Shown here: positions 18,954-25,990 of the stretch, in pieces | Numbering within the stretch: the stretch's first letter is position 1 | How the letters are laid out: each line of letters begins with the position of its first letter | Source: Brevibacillus migulae | Lineage (GTDB): Bacteria > Bacillota > Bacilli > Brevibacillales > Brevibacillaceae | Direction: 5' to 3' | Assembly (NCBI RefSeq): GCF_004521915.1 | Contig: NZ_SDKD01000006.1 | Span: forward strand, 59,799 to 123,798 | DNA: 64,000 nucleotides | Notes under the pieces: model-generated | Database searches by the model: none | What the model saw: the letters and a program-made list of their open reading frames with translations, nothing else | Told to the model about the DNA's origin: nothing | Position numbers and translations under genes: made by a program

Positions 18954-19853
18954 CTAGGAAGGGGACCGGAAGCTTTCCGTAAAAGTCACCCCAGCCTCTG
19001 CTTGCTCATCGATCTCCAGCAGAATGTAGTCGTTCACGAGCAGCGGATTGTCATACGTTCCGACTTCCAGCGACTGATAGGATATAAACACTTCGCCCAG
19101 ATGCGCAAATACCTCCTCAATCTCGATCGAATCCGTGGAACTGCCGTTTGTCGATTGCAATAACGCGTATGTTTTGGTCCCGCTGCGCAAAAAATCTTGT
19201 CTGGCCTCTTGGGCTGCGAGTAGGGAATCGGCCCATTTCTGCACATCAGCAGGCGCCTGCGAAATGTCCAGTGTTCGATAGGCAGGTTCAAAAGCGCCAG
19301 TCCCCTGGGGGTCTATCTTCATTTGGTTGCCCCCTGTCACGGCCCATATGCCATTATGTTGGTTCCATCTCTCCAGTTCAATCAAATAAGCATTGCGATC
19401 CGTCGTCGTGACCAGCACCTCGCGGGGGTTCACCCGGCTGCCGACAGTTTGAAATGTTGCCAGCTGCTTATGCAGTTCATTGGTCACGTACTTCTCCAGC
19501 ACCTTCTTGTAATCCTTATTTTCCGCCACGGAACTCATAGCCTTTATCTCCTCGGCGGCATATTCGATTCTCCACCCTTTATCATCTGTAGAACGGAAAG
19601 CCTGCAACAGACGATCATGGTCAGGAGTCGGGGCCATAGGCGACGGTGGCTCTTCGACTGATACACTCCGCTGCTCGGCTTCTTTCGCCAATCGATTCAC
19701 CTGCGCAAGCGACTCCCTATTTCCTTCCCGTACTTGATCGACTTCCGTTTGCGTCTCGTGTTTCCCAGCCTGGATGCCGACGACTACACCCAGGTAGCCA
19801 ATCATAATGAAAAGAAAAGCGATCCCCATAGACCGAACCCAACTCATCGTCAT
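18954..19853 (-). CDS. Membrane-anchored hypothetical protein
   Basis: The 299-residue protein has one N-terminal membrane segment (residues ~8-27, AFLFIMIGYLGVVVGIQAG), then a coiled-coil-like stretch and a Pro-rich linker (EEPPSPMAPTP), and an extracytoplasmic domain of ~210 residues. The latter has a SnoaL/NTF2-like feel (LLQAFRSTDDKGW … YVTNELHKQLATFQ … VLVTTTDRNAYLIELERW). I do not recognise the family. It is apparently transcribed alone: 75 bp separate it from the Spx-like gene and a terminator lies upstream. Confidence 0.7.
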   Translation of the reverse strand: MTMSWVRSMGIAFLFIMIGYLGVVVGIQAGKHETQTEVDQVREGNRESLAQVNRLAKEAEQRSVSVEEPPSPMAPTPDHDRLLQAFRSTDDKGWRIEYAAEEIKAMSSVAENKDYKKVLEKYVTNELHKQLATFQTVGSRVNPREVLVTTTDRNAYLIELERWNQHNGIWAVTGGNQMKIDPQGTGAFEPAYRTLDISQAPADVQKWADSLLAAQEARQDFLRSGTKTYALLQSTNGSSTDSIEIEEVFAHLGEVFISYQSLEVGTYDNPLLVNDYILLEIDEQAEAGVTFTESFRSPS

Positions 19854-19870
19854 TCCCCCTTAGAAAAAAG

Positions 19871-19904
19871 AAAAACGGCAAGCCTGTTCATCCAAGCTGC
19901 CGTT
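19871..19904 (-). terminator. Terminator after the 56-residue small gene
   Basis: AACGGCAGCTTG and CAGGCTTGCCGTT arms with TTTTTCTTTTTT on the minus strand. Confidence 0.85.
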
Positions 19905-19929
19905 CCACATTTGCATACAATCATTCTAT

Positions 19930-20100
19930 TCAAGAATCTTTTTGTTTTGCTTCCCGATCAGACGGCTCGACCGCCTCGGCCCCCGGATTCACCTGCCACA
20001 TCCGCTGCAGCGGGCTGTAGGGAACCCCCAGCTCATTTTGATCGCCTGCATCCGCAATCGTTCCTGTCAGTTCATCGGTATACTCGATCTTTTGCCGCAT
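19930..20100 (-). CDS. Small acidic protein of unknown function
   Basis: A 56-residue protein (MRQKIEYTDELTG…EAKQKDS) with no membrane segment. It is acidic and contains a central VPYSPLQRMWQVNPG motif. The ATG at 20100 follows GGGAGTG, and a clear terminator follows the stop. Spacing to the DUF2797 gene (56 bp) and strand suggest co-transcription. The family is not recognised; it could be a conserved Bacillales micro-protein. Confidence 0.6.
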   Translation of the reverse strand: MRQKIEYTDELTGTIADAGDQNELGVPYSPLQRMWQVNPGAEAVEPSDREAKQKDS

Positions 20101-20156
20101 CTGGCTCACTCCCTTTCCTGTTTTGCTCAGTTTGCAGGAGTTGGCCTGTTCTTATA

Positions 20157-20960
20157 CTATGATGCGGTAAAGCTCACCTGGTAGCCGGCGTGCTTGCGCG
20201 TATGGAAGACGCCCGTATCCAGAATCAGGTATTGGGCTTTGACACCGATCAGGCGGCCGCTGACGCTTTCTTGCTTGTCCAACGAAAGCGAAGTGATCTT
20301 GTCCAACGATTCGAGCAACGGATAGGTAATGTCCACCCACTCATCTTCACGCAGGCGGAACGGCTTGAATTCCTCCGGGAAGTATTCATACACTTCATCG
20401 CGCATGCTGATCAGATCGACCTCGTTGACATCGCCCTTCAGCATTTTGCGCCAGTTGGTTTTGTCCGGCAAATATTGGCTCAAGTGAACCTCAAGCTCCC
20501 CGGCCATGCGTCTCGTCGGCAGCTCTGCGATCGGGATCGCTCGTACCGCGCCCTGATCCACCCAGCGCTTCAGCTGGTTGTTTTTGCGGGTGAGACCCAC
20601 TTTCACATCGCTGGACAAAGCCAGGTAGACGTAATGCGGAATCATGCAATACGCCTCCCCGAAGCTGGCATCGCGGCATGTCCCTTGATCATAGTGGCAC
20701 TCATGCGGCTTGACGATGCACAGATCATTCTCCGGAAGCGACGTAAAACAGGGATAGCAGTATCCGCTGTTGAAGGTCTTGTTCGTTTTGCGCCCGCAGG
20801 CGATGCAATTCTTTTCTCCCAGAAAGGACAGCGTAATTTGTTTTCCCAGCCATTCATTCAGCTGCAATTTTTCTTCATTTATTTGCAAAAAGTAGGATAC
20901 CGGCTCGTCCTTGCTGCGATAGGAATGGACGAGTCCTTGCAATAATCCGCGGAATTCCAC
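20157..20960 (-). CDS. DUF2797 family zinc-binding protein
   Basis: The 267-residue protein has two CxxC-type clusters (CIACGRKT near 52; YCYPC near 67) and the family core HECHYDQGTCRD followed by HYVYLALSSDVKVGLTR. The latter resembles a GIY-YIG-like strand-loop pattern. It then continues with a beta-rich C-terminal domain (SGRLIGVKAQYLILD). The molecular function of DUF2797 is not established. The start at 20960 is the first Met with a plausible site (AGGAGAG). Confidence 0.8.
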   Translation of the reverse strand: MEFRGLLQGLVHSYRSKDEPVSYFLQINEEKLQLNEWLGKQITLSFLGEKNCIACGRKTNKTFNSGYCYPCFTSLPENDLCIVKPHECHYDQGTCRDASFGEAYCMIPHYVYLALSSDVKVGLTRKNNQLKRWVDQGAVRAIPIAELPTRRMAGELEVHLSQYLPDKTNWRKMLKGDVNEVDLISMRDEVYEYFPEEFKPFRLREDEWVDITYPLLESLDKITSLSLDKQESVSGRLIGVKAQYLILDTGVFHTRKHAGYQVSFTAS

Positions 20961-21135
20961 GAGCTTCTCTCCTTACATGATATAGGCTGTCATCATTGTA
21001 CCATAAAACGTACGTTCGCAAGGAGAGGATCGCCCCTTTTTCAAAATACTCCCAATCGCCCATTCTATCGTTCAGGCATGTTTTCGCCGGTTGCGGCAAC
21101 CCTAAAGGAATGAAAAAACGCAGGAGGTGGTTTGT

Positions 21136-21828
21136 TTGCGCTGTATGGTTGTATCCGTCCCCTTGCTCATCGCACTGCTGCTATTTCCACAATCGGCCCA
21201 CCAGAGCCAGCCTGCATACGAACCGATCCACCGGATTGACTCGCAAAGAAAGGTAGTCGCCCTGACCTTTGATGATGGACCCGATCCCAAATACACCCCG
21301 CTCATCCTGGAGACCTTGCACAAAAACGGGGTTCCGGCCACCTTTTTTGTCCTGGGCGCTCAAGTCGATCGGTATCCGAAGGTGATGCAGTGGATCAAAA
21401 AAGCAGGACACGAGATCGGCAATCACGGCTATCATCATGTTGACTTGAACAAGCTGACTGAACAGGAAATCTACGATGAGATCAAACGGGCAGAAAGGTC
21501 GATCTACCGGACGACCGGCATTCTCTCCCAATATTATCGCCCACCCGGCGGCGTGATGACCCACGATGTCGTCAATGCCGTCCAATCCTCTGGCTACGAC
21601 TTGATTCATTGGTCGGTGGATCCGCGCGATTGGTCACTGGAGCGAACTGCTTCGACCATCGCGAACAGCGTAAAGAAAAATGTCACAGCGGGGGATATCG
21701 TCCTCTTTCATGACGGGGGGCTTAATCAACGGCAGACGTTAGCCGCGCTGCAAGACCTCATTACCGATTTGCGCGCGAGAGGTTATACTTTCGTGACGGT
21801 CAGCCAGCTGATGGATGAATCCAAATGA
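21136..21828 (+). CDS. Polysaccharide deacetylase (CE4, PdaB-like)
   Basis: A CE4 deacetylase that removes acetyl groups from peptidoglycan or related glycans; PdaB-type members act in spore cortex formation. The ~230-residue protein has an N-terminal hydrophobic signal/anchor, then TFDDGPDP (metal Asp), HGYHHVDLN (two His), RPPGG, WSVDPRDW and VLFHDGG. A TTG at 21136 is chosen, 8 nt after AGGAGG; a GTG at 21127 overlaps that site. It is a single gene, convergent with the ABC ATPase gene. Confidence 0.88.
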   Translation: MRCMVVSVPLLIALLLFPQSAHQSQPAYEPIHRIDSQRKVVALTFDDGPDPKYTPLILETLHKNGVPATFFVLGAQVDRYPKVMQWIKKAGHEIGNHGYHHVDLNKLTEQEIYDEIKRAERSIYRTTGILSQYYRPPGGVMTHDVVNAVQSSGYDLIHWSVDPRDWSLERTASTIANSVKKNVTAGDIVLFHDGGLNQRQTLAALQDLITDLRARGYTFVTVSQLMDESK

Positions 21829-21843
21829 CTTGACTACATGCTG

Positions 21844-21870
21844 CACCCTCTCCGCGATCCAGAGAGGGTG
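21844..21870. terminator. Shared terminator between convergent genes
   Basis: CACCCTCT and AGAGAGGGTG arms around a ~9-nt loop, 15 bp after the deacetylase stop and 13 bp before the ABC gene stop. The T-runs are short on both sides. Confidence 0.6.
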
Positions 21871-21883
21871 CTCGTTTCATACG

Positions 21884-22618
21884 TTATGCTTTTGTCAAAA
21901 TGCTGCTCAGGAAGCTGCGCAAACGTTCGTTTTTCGGGTTCGTGAATACATCATCCGGCTTTCCTTCCTCCATGATGATGCCATTGTCCATGAAAATCAC
22001 GCGATCGCAAACCTCACGGGCAAAGCCCATCTCGTGTGTCACCACGACCATCGTCATGCCTTCCTGTGCGAGATTCTTCATGACGGCGAGCACCTCTCCC
22101 ACCAGTTCGGGGTCAAGGGCGGAGGTCGGTTCATCGAAGAGCATTACCTTTGGATTCATCGCCAGCGCACGGGCGATCGCCACACGCTGCATCTGCCCGC
22201 CTGAGAGGCGCTCCGGGTAAACATCCGCTTTTTCACGCAGTCCGACTTTTTCCAGCAGTTCCAGGCCGCGCTTTCGTGCTTGCTCCGCATCCATTTTCTT
22301 GACTTTCACCGGTGCCAGCGTCACGTTTTCCAATACCGTTTTGTGCGGAAACAGATTGAAGCGTTGAAACACCATGCCGACTTCTTCCCGCACTTTATTT
22401 ATGTCCGTTTGCGGATTGGTCAGATCATGTCCGTCAATCACGATGCGTCCGCTGGTCACTTCCTCCAATTGGTTCAGACAGCGCAGAAATGTGCTTTTTC
22501 CCGAGCCGGACGGACCGATCACACAAACAACCTCGCGTTCAGCGATCTGTGTGGTTATCCCTTTCAATACTTCCAGCTTGCCATAGTATTTGTGGAGATC
22601 GGTAACTTGAATGATCAC
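21884..22618 (-). CDS. Amino acid ABC transporter ATP-binding protein (GlnQ/HisP type)
   Basis: The 244-residue ATPase belongs to the polar amino acid uptake class. It has Walker [10 protein letters not shown] (35-43), the Q-loop [12 protein letters not shown], signature LSGGQMQR and Walker [13 protein letters not shown], then a switch His in VVTHEMGF. No permease or binding-protein gene is adjacent, so it must pair with a system encoded elsewhere, or the locus has lost its partners. Many Firmicutes have glnQ in a cluster, so this isolation is noteworthy. Confidence 0.9.
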   Translation of the reverse strand: MIIQVTDLHKYYGKLEVLKGITTQIAEREVVCVIGPSGSGKSTFLRCLNQLEEVTSGRIVIDGHDLTNPQTDINKVREEVGMVFQRFNLFPHKTVLENVTLAPVKVKKMDAEQARKRGLELLEKVGLREKADVYPERLSGGQMQRVAIARALAMNPKVMLFDEPTSALDPELVGEVLAVMKNLAQEGMTMVVVTHEMGFAREVCDRVIFMDNGIIMEEGKPDDVFTNPKNERLRSFLSSILTKA

Positions 22619-22796
22619 GCAGTTGTGCGCCCCCTTGTGCGATTTTTCTGTAATTTCTATCTATTGTAACGTACCTTGGCCAAAAAAGCATGACCTTTCT
22701 GGTGCCAGCAAGCCCCTGTCCTTCCAGTTTCTCTCGTGCCGCTTCATGCGTAATCCTGCTGCGTCCGGTGAAACATAGCCCTAAGGAGGGATTGGC

Positions 22797-23762
22797 ATGA
22801 ACCGAAAAAAGTGGATCGTGCTGGTCATCGTTACCGCGGTGATCGTCGGCGGGTTTTGCGTGGAAGCACTTTTTGGCCATTTTTCCGATCTGACTCCGGC
22901 TCCGGTTGCTTGGGAGGAAACCGTCATTTCCGATGGCGGTGCTTATAAAATCGTACAGCTTTTCGTTACCGGTGTGATCTCAGGACAGTCATCCAGCCCC
23001 GGTACTCCTCCCATGAATGAAGTGCTGACCGAACAGCTGCGTCATATTGAAGAAGACGAGCTGGTGAAGGCTGTCGTGCTGCGGATCGACAGTCCCGGCG
23101 GCGAAGTCGTCGCTACGGATGAAATCTATCAACGGCTCCTCCATCTAAAAGCGAAGCGGCATATCCCCCTCGTTGTCAGCATGGGCTCTACGGCTGCTTC
23201 GGGCGGCTATTATTTGGCTACAGCCGGCGATGCTATTTTCGCAAATCGCCATACGATGACGGGCAGCCTCGGCGTGATATTTACATTGACGAATTATGCG
23301 GAGACAGCGGCGCGGTTTGGGATCAAAGAGTATGTGATTAAAAGCGGGAAGTACAAAGATATCGGGAGTCCTACCCGTCCGTTGACAGAAGAAGAACGCT
23401 CGATCTTTCAAAGACTCGTAAATGAAAGCTACGAAAACTTTGTCAATGTCATCGTGGAAGGGCGAAAGCTCCCGCGGGAACGCGTTCTTGCCCTTGCAGA
23501 TGGCCGAATTTACTCGGGAGCCCAAGCGAGGGAATTGGGACTGATCGATTCATTTGGAGATCTCGATGCTGCGACCGATCATGCCTTAACCCTCAGCGGA
23601 TTGACCGAAGCGACGATCGTTCGCTATGAGGAAGCATTGTCCTTGGGCAACCTGCTGTTCAGCATGCAAAAGCATTGGACCTCGAACGATCCTTTTGGTC
23701 TGCAGCGATTTTTGGATCGGGAGGCCGCACCCAAACTGCTTTATCAATACTCTCCGAACTAA
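22797..23762 (+). CDS. sppA: Signal peptide peptidase SppA
   Basis: SppA is a membrane Ser-Lys protease that degrades cleaved signal peptides and lantibiotic-like peptides. The 321-residue protein has one N-terminal membrane segment (6-25), the DSPGG motif (98-102), the nucleophile Ser135 in STAASGGYY and the general base Lys187 in KYKDIGSP, 52 residues later as in B. subtilis SppA. The ATG at 22797 follows AAGGAGG. It is followed 13 bp later by an RDD gene, the same pairing as sppA-yteJ in Bacillus. Confidence 0.93.
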   Translation: MNRKKWIVLVIVTAVIVGGFCVEALFGHFSDLTPAPVAWEETVISDGGAYKIVQLFVTGVISGQSSSPGTPPMNEVLTEQLRHIEEDELVKAVVLRIDSPGGEVVATDEIYQRLLHLKAKRHIPLVVSMGSTAASGGYYLATAGDAIFANRHTMTGSLGVIFTLTNYAETAARFGIKEYVIKSGKYKDIGSPTRPLTEEERSIFQRLVNESYENFVNVIVEGRKLPRERVLALADGRIYSGAQARELGLIDSFGDLDAATDHALTLSGLTEATIVRYEEALSLGNLLFSMQKHWTSNDPFGLQRFLDREAAPKLLYQYSPN

Positions 23763-23775
23763 GGAGGTTCAACGT

Positions 23776-24237
23776 ATGAATGAAGAACAGTACGAACCGA
23801 TGAGCACGGTTGCTCATCGCTATGCGGGTTTTTGGATACGGGTAGCCGCCACCTTGATCGATAGCCTCTTTCTGGTAGGAATCAGCTTTTTGCTGTTTAA
23901 CCCTTTGCGCAGATTGCTGGGCTATCCGGAAGGGGTCTACTCTCCCATCGATGTGGTCGAGCTGATCGTGAATTTTTTGTACTTTGTCCTGCTTACCTGG
24001 TGGTCGGGGCAAACATTGGGGAAAATGCTTGTCGGCATCCGGGTCATCCATGCCCGAAACGATGGGGGGCGCCAGAGGCTTTCCCTTGGACAAGTAATTC
24101 TCCGGGAGGTCATCGGCAAGCTGTTGTCCTCTATCCCCTTCGGACTGGGGTATTTATGGGTCGGCTGGAATGAAAAAAAGCGCGGTTGGCATGATATGAT
24201 TGCCAATACGTTCGTGATAAAAGAACGGAAAAAATAA
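23776..24237 (+). CDS. RDD family membrane protein (YteJ-like)
   Basis: The 153-residue protein has the RDD signature: an early Arg in FWIRVAATLID, with Asp in that helix, and two or three membrane helices. It also has the motif GQTLGKMLVGIRV, typical of this family. The start has AAGGAGG 8 nt upstream. In B. subtilis the gene after sppA (yteJ) encodes the same family and modulates SppA (known for YteJ). The same is inferred here from the arrangement. Confidence 0.88.
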   Translation: MNEEQYEPMSTVAHRYAGFWIRVAATLIDSLFLVGISFLLFNPLRRLLGYPEGVYSPIDVVELIVNFLYFVLLTWWSGQTLGKMLVGIRVIHARNDGGRQRLSLGQVILREVIGKLLSSIPFGLGYLWVGWNEKKRGWHDMIANTFVIKERKK

Positions 24238-24311
24238 GCATTACCGCCCGTAGACCGCTTTGGACGAATGACGGTTTTTCGTCATATAGGTCAAGCATCC
24301 AAGCCACTAGT

Positions 24312-24373
24312 CCCCCCTTTTCATAAAGTAACTAATGTGAAGTTCATCCTTCACAGCATTCTGAAAAGGGGGG
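24312..24373 (+). promoter_or_regulatory. 12-bp inverted repeat sequestering the YjcZ-like ribosome binding site
   Basis: CCCCCCTTTTCA (24312-24323) and TGAAAAGGGGGG (24362-24373) are perfect inverted repeats with a 38-nt loop. The right arm contains the AAGGGGGG ribosome binding site of the small gene at 24381. In the folded RNA the site would be paired. Whether the transcript starts before the left arm is unknown. Confidence 0.55.
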
Positions 24374-24380
24374 TGCTTTC

Positions 24381-24464
24381 ATGTCTGGTAAAGGAATTTT
24401 TGGAGACGACTTCCTTCTGATTCTGGTTCTCTTCATTTTGCTGGTAATTGTTCTTGAAGACTAA
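24381..24464 (+). CDS. YjcZ-like sporulation micro-protein
   Basis: A 27-residue peptide: a short polar head (MSGKGIFGDD) then one hydrophobic helix (FLLILVLFILLVIVLED). This is the pattern of the YjcZ/YhzJ family of tiny membrane proteins found in spore formers. The ATG has AAGGGGGG 8 nt upstream. Some family members are made during sporulation; their function is unknown. Confidence 0.75.
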   Translation: MSGKGIFGDDFLLILVLFILLVIVLED

Positions 24465-24515
24465 TTGCTAGCCACCTCCGTTTCGGCAATAACGCTTGAC
24501 CAAGGTAACAAACAA

Positions 24516-24545
24516 CAGGGTCGTTGACATGTGTCAACGACCCTG
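24516..24545. terminator. Perfect 14-bp palindromic terminator
   Basis: CAGGGTCGTTGACA and its exact complement separated by TG. It lies 52 bp after the YjcZ-like gene on the plus strand and overlaps the stop of the small membrane gene on the minus strand, so it may serve both. Confidence 0.65.
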
Positions 24546-24695
24546 CGTATGCGGGACAAGCTTTTGCATGTTTGCTTTTTTCGGCTGCTCGGTGATCTGC
24601 GGTTCATGATCCGTAAACAATGGAACCACGACCAGACTGACGACAAAGAAAATCAGCCAGATCAAGCCGCGCTTGTAAAAACAAGGTGTAAGCAA
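24534..24695 (-). CDS. Small single-pass membrane protein
   Basis: A 53-residue product starting LLTPCFYKRGL, then one membrane helix (WLIFFVVSLVVVPLF) and a polar tail with HEPQITEQPKKAN. A TTG at 24695 is chosen because AAGGAAGGTGA lies just upstream; a GTG at 24704 is the alternative but abuts that site. It lies ~50 bp downstream of the MFS gene on the same strand and may be its co-transcribed partner. The family is not recognised. Confidence 0.5.
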   Translation of the reverse strand: MLTPCFYKRGLIWLIFFVVSLVVVPLFTDHEPQITEQPKKANMQKLVPHTQGR

Positions 24696-24751
24696 GAGAC
24701 TCACCTTCCTTTTGGAGGTTCTCTTTGTTACTCTCCCCTGTTTCACATGAT

Positions 24752-25933
24752 TCATACAGGCATTGTATGTTCCTCCCGTTTTTCGCGTGCCGCTCCCTCC
24801 CGAAAGAAAAAGCCGAGTATCGTGAAGAAGCCTAATAAACCGCCGATCAGGCCAAACATCATCCATGGCTCCAAATATTCAAACACATAGCCGTTTGCCG
24901 TAGGTCCCGCGATACTGGCAATGCTGTAGTTCAACGAGGCAATGATGCCTGCGGTGGGCACAAGGCTCGCTGGCAAAATATCTGCGGAATAAGCAAGCCC
25001 AAGCGAGTAAAAGGAGCCTACTGCCGCCCCTGCGATCGCCAAAATCGTCATCATCAGCCATACCGATTGTCCTGCCAAGGGAAACAGCAAAAACGCAACC
25101 GCTCCAATGAAAGCACAGGCCGCCATGACTTTTTTGCGGCCGATCCGGTCACTCAGGCTGCCAATCGGCATTTGCAAAAGGATGCTGCCTATGACGAAGG
25201 ACGCCAGGATGACGGATACCGATTCAACGGACACACCAATCCGCAGGGCGTACACCGGAAAGCTTCCGTTCAGGGAGGCTTCCAGATATCCGTATATAAA
25301 CGAAGGAATCAGCGCCCACCATGCCAATCCAATGACGAGCGCATACTTGTTTTTGCTTTCTCCGGCCTTTTGCTGGGGCATATCCGGGAATTCATTTTTG
25401 AGCCTCGCTACCATCAAAAAGGCTACGGCATAGGTGGCCGCAAGAGCTGCAAAGGGTGCCCACAGGCCAAAGGGAAGCAGATTCAAGCCCAGCGGACCGA
25501 CGCTGAATCCCACCCCAAAAGCCAGTCCGTACAAGGAGATGTCGCGCCCGCGCGTCTCCGGAGAAGCAAGCGCGGTGACCCACATCTGGCTGGAGTAATG
25601 CAAAGCGGAATCCCCTGCGCCCAGCAGCATCCGCAGGAGAAACCAAATCGCCAAGTGATTGAATAGCGGCAGCAGCACCGTTGCAATCGTAATCAAAATC
25701 AGTCCCGCGACAATCGTATGGCGGTATCCGATCCGGCGCAGCGGAATTTCCAGCCACGGCGTAACCAGCATGATGCCGATATAGAGCGCCGCCGCATTGA
25801 TCCCATTCGCTACCGATGATACCCCTTGTTGCTCCAATAAGATAGCCAGCAAAGGAAGCGTCAATCCCTGACTCATTCCCGCAATGGCGACAATCACAAT
25901 CAATGTGAAAAAAGTATAACGTGATGCAGACAT
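24752..25933 (-). CDS. MFS transporter (12-TM, drug/metabolite efflux type)
   Basis: The 393-residue protein has twelve predicted membrane helices. The MFS motif-A-like loop between TM8 and TM9 reads GSLSDRIGRKKVM, and LRMLLGAGDSALHYS lies in TM4. The central cytosolic loop is short. It resembles the YfkF/YdeR-type drug transporters of Bacillus; the substrate cannot be inferred. It lies 58 bp after the stop of the ABC exporter gene, so it may be read through from that operon. Confidence 0.85.
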   Translation of the reverse strand: MSASRYTFFTLIVIVAIAGMSQGLTLPLLAILLEQQGVSSVANGINAAALYIGIMLVTPWLEIPLRRIGYRHTIVAGLILITIATVLLPLFNHLAIWFLLRMLLGAGDSALHYSSQMWVTALASPETRGRDISLYGLAFGVGFSVGPLGLNLLPFGLWAPFAALAATYAVAFLMVARLKNEFPDMPQQKAGESKNKYALVIGLAWWALIPSFIYGYLEASLNGSFPVYALRIGVSVESVSVILASFVIGSILLQMPIGSLSDRIGRKKVMAACAFIGAVAFLLFPLAGQSVWLMMTILAIAGAAVGSFYSLGLAYSADILPASLVPTAGIIASLNYSIASIAGPTANGYVFEYLEPWMMFGLIGGLLGFFTILGFFFREGAAREKREEHTMPV

Positions 25934-25990
25934 GATGGTGCTCTCCTATCGCTATTTCTTTCTATCGTAACCTTTTTCGTTACGGAATGG

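Noticed and set aside
22640..22790. A protein-like stretch (RITHEAAREKLEGQGL on the minus strand)
   Set aside because: There is no start codon or ribosome binding site within reach and the region lies between divergent promoters; it may be chance or an old remnant.
25967..25986. CGTAAC/GTTACG hairpin upstream of the MFS gene
   Set aside because: There is no T-run in the reading direction; transcription from the ABC genes probably continues into the MFS gene.
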